This document shows positions 60,186 through 64,000 of a DNA stretch of 64,000 bases, one piece after another; position 1 is the first letter of the stretch, and every line of letters begins with the position of its first letter. The stretch is taken from positions 7,296,501 through 7,360,500 of the forward strand of contig NZ_CP041360.1 of assembly GCF_006965485.1 (NCBI RefSeq), in the 5' to 3' direction. A program made the translations under genes and the position numbers. The DNA is from Spirosoma sp. KCTC 42546. GTDB taxonomy: Bacteria > Bacteroidota > Bacteroidia > Cytophagales > Spirosomataceae. The notes beneath the pieces are model-generated. The model worked only from the letters and a program-made list of their open reading frames with translations, was not told the origin of the DNA and did not search any database.

Positions 60186-61616
60186 TCAATGCGTTCGTTT
60201 TTTATTCTTCTGACGGCTGCGTTCACGAATAGCCTTCTGCTCTTGCATCAGTCGTTTAATCTCGTTTTCGTCGTCAGCAAGTGGAGGTGTGATTAATTCT
60301 TCATTTTCAAAAAACTGTCGTGCGGTTGTCTGCTGCCGCTGCACTGCTGCTTCTGTAAGTTCATCCAGCTCAACCAATTCCTCACTCGACTGTACAAAGG
60401 CTTTAAGGGTTTCCTGATGCCGTTTGTCATCCGGCTTCATGCTTAGTTGGCTTGTGTCCTCCTGGTTGGATGCAAATTGCTCTGCTATCTTTTGTTGGCT
60501 CGTCTCTATTCTCTGTGGCTCGTGTGTAACCGTGAGGTTAGCTACTCTATAATCATCAACTAATTGCGGGGTATTTTCATTGGCTGCAATCTCTTCTGTT
60601 TTGCCTGTCAATTCATCGGCATTTAGGAAATACTCCCCTGCTCGTATTTTTTTCTTTTCAAGGCCGTTACTTTCTTCATCCTTCTTCGTCAGAGCTTTGC
60701 CAGACTCTATAAAGTTCTCAGCCAGATCTTTCATTTGCTTCCGACTCTGTGCCTCTGCGGTCTCTAATGTCGCTTCCTGCTTATTATCCCAAAACGCTGA
60801 CGCAGTGTGAACCGCTGTTTCTCTATCAGTATCCCTCTGTTGTTCGGCCTTACTGGAATCGCTGCTGCCTTCCTGCTTTTGCCGCATCAGTTCGATAGCT
60901 TCTTTCTCAGGAATAAGTTTTTCATTCCGCATCCGTTGGCGAACGTCTTTAATGCGTATACCTTTTAGCTGACGCACCAAATCAAATGACCGGCCATTCT
61001 CATCAACCACCATAAACGGATGGCGTGGTACTCCTTCGGCTAACAGATAGCCACTATCATGAACGGCACGTACAAAGTCTTTGCCGGTTTCGGTCTGGCT
61101 CCACAGAGTTGTCAGCGTTTCTTTGAGTTCTGGACGGTGCTTGTTGCGGTGTGGGGTTGGCTGATGTTCAAAGACACGCTCCATTTCTTTACGGGCGCGA
61201 TCCTGAGCTAGTCGGCTAAACTTATTGTCAACCACTTTACCCGTCTGATGATCGTAGCGTTCAAAGACGACGTGGGCATGAGTTCTGTTTTTCTTCGTAT
61301 GCAGGACAACGACACGGCGTTGATCGCTTAAGCCCAATTCATGCCCTAAAATATCAGCCGCCCTCAGCCAGTCTTTATGGGTCATCTTCCGGTCTTCACT
61401 ATAAGCCGGGTTGATCTGGGCGTGATACAGACCTTTCTGGCTTTTGGTTAGCTCGGCAGTTAAGGACATGCCTTGCATTGTCTGATGAAGGTATTTATCC
61501 GTGGCGTTCAAACGTCCATCCACCTCAATTATCTGGACGTTTTCATTGGCTTCGCCAGACAGCAGATAATGCGCTAACTGTTCGCCATTGCCCCGTATGT
61601 TGCCCCTAATGACCAT
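60186..61616 (-). CDS. MobA/VirD2-type relaxase
   Basis: 476 residues from ATG at 61616. The relaxase domain covers about 1-170: an N-terminal motif with GNIRGNGEQLAHYLLSGEAN and a candidate nucleophile Tyr17, then GLSDQRRVVVLHTKKNRTHA with the metal-binding His-x-His (THAHVVFERYD). After residue 250 the protein is low-complexity, rich in Glu, Gln, Lys and Ala, probably a flexible tail. Role: nicks oriT and leads the DNA strand into the recipient. Overlaps mobC by 11 bases. The gene runs towards the tRNA, so its end is near the element boundary. Confidence 0.88.
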   Translation of the reverse strand: MVIRGNIRGNGEQLAHYLLSGEANENVQIIEVDGRLNATDKYLHQTMQGMSLTAELTKSQKGLYHAQINPAYSEDRKMTHKDWLRAADILGHELGLSDQRRVVVLHTKKNRTHAHVVFERYDHQTGKVVDNKFSRLAQDRARKEMERVFEHQPTPHRNKHRPELKETLTTLWSQTETGKDFVRAVHDSGYLLAEGVPRHPFMVVDENGRSFDLVRQLKGIRIKDVRQRMRNEKLIPEKEAIELMRQKQEGSSDSSKAEQQRDTDRETAVHTASAFWDNKQEATLETAEAQSRKQMKDLAENFIESGKALTKKDEESNGLEKKKIRAGEYFLNADELTGKTEEIAANENTPQLVDDYRVANLTVTHEPQRIETSQQKIAEQFASNQEDTSQLSMKPDDKRHQETLKAFVQSSEELVELDELTEAAVQRQQTTARQFFENEELITPPLADDENEIKRLMQEQKAIRERSRQKNKKRTH

Positions 61617-61983
61617 TGCTCAAGAGATTGAGGAAATGGGCTGTCAACGCCTCCACATTGTGCATGGCCTGATTGATGGCATCCGGTTCGATACCGGCCA
61701 ATTGCCCTGTCTCGTCGCGGCTATTCAGCGCACGGGCAATCTGATTGACATTGCTGCCGATCTTACCGAGTTCGGCCATCAGGTTTAACAACACCTCGCG
61801 CTCAGGTGTTGGCACACGACGCAACGGTTGAGTTGCCGCCATCGAACGCAAACGCATAAAGTCGCTGGGCGTATAGCCAGCCTCTAGCGCCATCTGCCAG
61901 ATACGGCGTTTCTCTGTAGCTGTCACACGAACGCGAATCGTCAGGTCGCGTTTGTCCTCGCTCTCTTTATGCGGTCGTGCCAT
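61606..61983 (-). CDS. mobC: MobC-type relaxosome accessory protein
   Basis: 125 residues. N-terminal ribbon-helix-helix-like segment (KRDLTIRVRVTATEKRRIWQ, ALEAGYTPSDFMRLRSM), then the MobC region LMAELGKIGSNVNQIARALN followed by NVEALTAHFLNLL. Binds oriT and helps the relaxase open the DNA. Overlapping the relaxase gene shows coupling. The intergenic DNA just upstream (61984-62276) is the natural place for oriT. Confidence 0.88.
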   Translation of the reverse strand: MARPHKESEDKRDLTIRVRVTATEKRRIWQMALEAGYTPSDFMRLRSMAATQPLRRVPTPEREVLLNLMAELGKIGSNVNQIARALNSRDETGQLAGIEPDAINQAMHNVEALTAHFLNLLSNGH

Positions 61984-62276
61984 ACGCTTTAGCGTTTACA
62001 GGGAGGGTTAAGGGAGGGAGCATCCCCGCCCTTACAAGAACGGTTTAGGAGCTACAATTACGGAGTTTTTGTAGCTACAAACCACGTCTTGCAACATCTA
62101 CCCACGAAGATAAGGAAACCACTGGGTTTCAGGGCAAACTGCTTTTTCTTTTTTCAGGGCAATATCTTTTTTATTGCAGAAAACACCCCTTTCAAATACG
62201 GGAAAAATCCCGTTGCGGGAAGTTATTCTTTTTCCGTTTTTGGGCAACGTTTCCACCCTCCTTGACCTACTCGTTG
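61984..62276. other. Divergent intergenic region, candidate oriT
   Basis: 293 bases between mobC (minus) and the coupling protein (plus). Structured elements: an inverted repeat GTTAAGGGAGGG (62007-62018) / CCCCGCCCTTAC (62024-62035) with two mismatches; AGCTACAA (62050-62057) / TTGTAGCT (62069-62076); ACGGGA-AAAA-TCCCGT (62198-62213); and a direct repeat TTTCAGGGCAA near 62127 and 62153. oriT regions typically combine such repeats next to mobC. No nick-site consensus was recognised. Confidence 0.5.
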
Positions 62277-64000
62277 ATGAATCCCGCCGAACCCCAAATG
62301 GTAGGCACACCAAAACCAGCCGCGAACGGGTTTGGTGTGACCTCAGATGAAATCAATCAGCTTTTCAATATCACCCCCAATCCTTCGCTACAAAACAGAA
62401 TAATTCTGTTTCTGGTCGGTCTCTTCCTAACCCCTATCACGTTGGCAGGAGCCTTATTCGGCTATACGCAAGCCTACCTGCGCTTTATGAAACCGTTGGC
62501 GGAATATCCCCTGCTCTATCCCCTGCGGCCCATCGTTAAGTTTGCGATGGTTGCCTGGGCGATATTGGGCTGGTTCGTCCTGATTGGGCTTCTGTTCGTT
62601 CTGTGGTTCGTCGCATCACTGATGGGGATGCAGGGCTATGCGTTTCTTATTTTCATGAGCTTCAATCTGTTCTTTTCACTCGTCGTATTTTTCATTTTCC
62701 GACGTTGGCAGATTGGTATTAACAACGAACTAATCGAAGGAAACCGATTTGGTACGGCGCGGTTTGCCAGACCCGATGAACTGAATCCGTACCGGCAAGG
62801 CCCAGGCATTTACATCGGTGGTGGATTTGTATTCAAGGACAAGGGCCACATTCTAACGGTCGCCGGTACACGGGGTGGCAAAGGCACCAATTTGATCATC
62901 CCGAATCTACTTGGTCTAGGTGGCTATACAGGTTCCTGGGTCGTCATCGACCCCAAAGGCGAGAATGCGGCTATTACAGCGCGGTATCAGCGCGAAAGTG
63001 GCAAACAGGTTGTTGTTCTTAATCCGTGGGGATTGCTCGAAGAGCATATTGGCGAAGCGGAATCTTACAACCCGCTCGATATATTAGCCGATACTAACAG
63101 TATTCATTTAGTCGATGACGCGCACATGATCGCGGAAATGCTCGTTCCCGTTGAGCGTGACGACAAGAACCGCTTCTTTACCGATACCGCACGTTCCGTC
63201 GTCACGGGCCTCATCATGCAAATTGCCACAACACAGGAAGGTGATGACCGGACACTGACAACACTCTGGCGTTGGTCACGGCTTGCTGGTGATGATTGGG
63301 ATGAATTGGTTGCCCGTATGCGGCTTAATAACGATCCCGCCAATGGCGAAATCATCCGCAATGCCGGCAATGAGATCGTCAAACTGATGGAAGCCGGAGA
63401 AGAAACGTTTGGGAGTATTCTCTCGTCTGTTTTACAGGCAACTGATTTTCTGAAAAGCCCATCTTTACAAAAAGCCTTACGTTCAGGTTATGATCCAGCC
63501 ACCTTATCGGATGGCGATACCGCCCTCTATATCATTATTCCTGCCGACAAACTGCAAAGCCATGCGAGGTGGCTTCGACTGATGGCAACGACAACATTAC
63601 GTGCTGTTGTTAGAAATCCGAATAAGCGCGTCACATTTTTGTTAGACGAGTTTGCAGCGTTGGGTTATTTACCTGAAATTGAAACGGCTTTGAGTACCTA
63701 TGCAGGGTTTGAGATCACAGTGTGGCCTATTCTGCAATCACTTATTCAGTTGCAAGGATTGTACGGCGAGAACTGGGAGACGTTTACAGCCAATACGGCC
63801 ATCCGGCAGTTTTTCACCATCAACGATAATTTTACAGCAAACTATGTGAGTGCAGCTATTGGCCAAACCTCCCATGTTGTCACATCACGAAGTTGGTTTG
63901 GAGTGCAGGATGCAAATGCCAATCAGAGACCACTTGTTACACCGGATGAAGTTAGGCGAGGATCAGCTGATAATATTTTTGCTTTTCTCGGAGGTAATCC
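62277..64000 (+). CDS. TraG/VirD4-type coupling protein (3' truncated by window)
   Basis: At least 574 residues from ATG at 62277 (MNPAEPQMVGTPKPAANGFG), open to the window edge. Three N-terminal helices (about 44-64: IILFLVGLFLTPITLAGAL; 90-115: MVAWAILGWFVLIGLLFVLW; 125-148). The ATPase domain has a variant Walker A AGTRGGKGTNLIIPNL near residue 196, WVVIDPKGENAA, a Walker B VTFLLDEFAALGYLPE near 452, and WPILQSLIQLQGLYG. Role: brings the relaxase-DNA complex to the type IV secretion channel. It suggests either conjugation genes downstream or use of another element's channel. Confidence 0.92.
   Translation, partial: MNPAEPQMVGTPKPAANGFGVTSDEINQLFNITPNPSLQNRIILFLVGLFLTPITLAGALFGYTQAYLRFMKPLAEYPLLYPLRPIVKFAMVAWAILGWFVLIGLLFVLWFVASLMGMQGYAFLIFMSFNLFFSLVVFFIFRRWQIGINNELIEGNRFGTARFARPDELNPYRQGPGIYIGGGFVFKDKGHILTVAGTRGGKGTNLIIPNLLGLGGYTGSWVVIDPKGENAAITARYQRESGKQVVVLNPWGLLEEHIGEAESYNPLDILADTNSIHLVDDAHMIAEMLVPVERDDKNRFFTDTARSVVTGLIMQIATTQEGDDRTLTTLWRWSRLAGDDWDELVARMRLNNDPANGEIIRNAGNEIVKLMEAGEETFGSILSSVLQATDFLKSPSLQKALRSGYDPATLSDGDTALYIIIPADKLQSHARWLRLMATTTLRAVVRNPNKRVTFLLDEFAALGYLPEIETALSTYAGFEITVWPILQSLIQLQGLYGENWETFTANTAIRQFFTINDNFTANYVSAAIGQTSHVVTSRSWFGVQDANANQRPLVTPDEVRRGSADNIFAFLGGN

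Noticed and set aside
62098..62313. 71-codon minus-strand frame upstream of the coupling protein
   Set aside because: It overlaps the coupling-protein start and the candidate oriT repeats; its residues look random and basic.
1..64000. Insertion sequences, rRNA operons, CRISPR arrays, phage genes
   Set aside because: No transposase, integrase, cas or phage structural frame and no rRNA-like sequence could be seen on either strand.

Overview
The window comes from a Bacteroidota genome, most likely a Cytophagales bacterium close to Spirosoma. The signs are TonB-dependent receptors with N-terminal carboxypeptidase-regulatory-like domains, a DUF5606 protein, a tetratricopeptide/HTH sensor of the Bacteroidota type, SdrD-B surface proteins, promoters of the form TTTG-N(19-21)-TAnnTTTG, and little use of Shine-Dalgarno sites. 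The genus is inferred from gene style, not from a search.

Layout. 1-7.3 kb: a truncated phosphoesterase, an ABC permease next to a relic of a second copy, and a run of small accessory genes (DoxX-like, DUF3885-like, SRPBCC, Crp/Fnr). 8-24 kb: a phosphate-ester scavenging region with an esterase-like phytase protein, a TPR/HTH regulator, two TonB receptors each followed by a beta-helix lipoprotein, and a beta-propeller phytase; a histone H1-like gene lies between the two receptor sets. 23.7-34.3 kb: YpdA-type reductase, astacin protease, a large SdrD-B surface protein, priA, a PIN-type toxin-antitoxin pair and pyk. 34.4-39.7 kb: a predicted ATP-grasp peptide-modification locus (Peptidase_Mx, ATP-grasp/alpha-E fusion, transglutaminase) that also holds the wreck of a DUF2126 gene. 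39.8-41.8 kb: DUF5606 gene, engB and a periplasmic thioredoxin. 42-55.9 kb: one minus-strand polysaccharide cluster of ten genes (Wzz, UDP-HexNAc dehydrogenase, CgeB-like transferase, Wzy, GT4, GT4-methyltransferase fusion, WecB, fused oxidoreductase, heparinase-like protein, GT4). 56-60 kb: tgt, a GT2 glycosyltransferase, rsmG, a small PH-like protein and tRNA-Asn. 60-64 kb: a mobilisable or conjugative element starting at the 3' side of tRNA-Asn (relaxase, MobC, VirD4-type coupling protein running off the end).

How genes work together. The receptor/lipoprotein pairs and the secreted phosphoesterases plausibly release and import phosphate-containing nutrients. The cluster at 42-56 kb would make nucleotide sugars, assemble a repeat unit and polymerise it; no flippase or initiating transferase is visible, so these must lie elsewhere. 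The three surviving genes at 34-40 kb fit a known but functionally uncharacterised amidoligase-type gene set.

The intergenic DNA is rich in structured repeats: a composite MITE-like palindrome, a CACAGAG palindrome family (four copies), a repeat that overlaps stop codons, and a purine/pyrimidine palindrome that joins two divergent promoters. No rRNA, CRISPR array or insertion sequence was seen.
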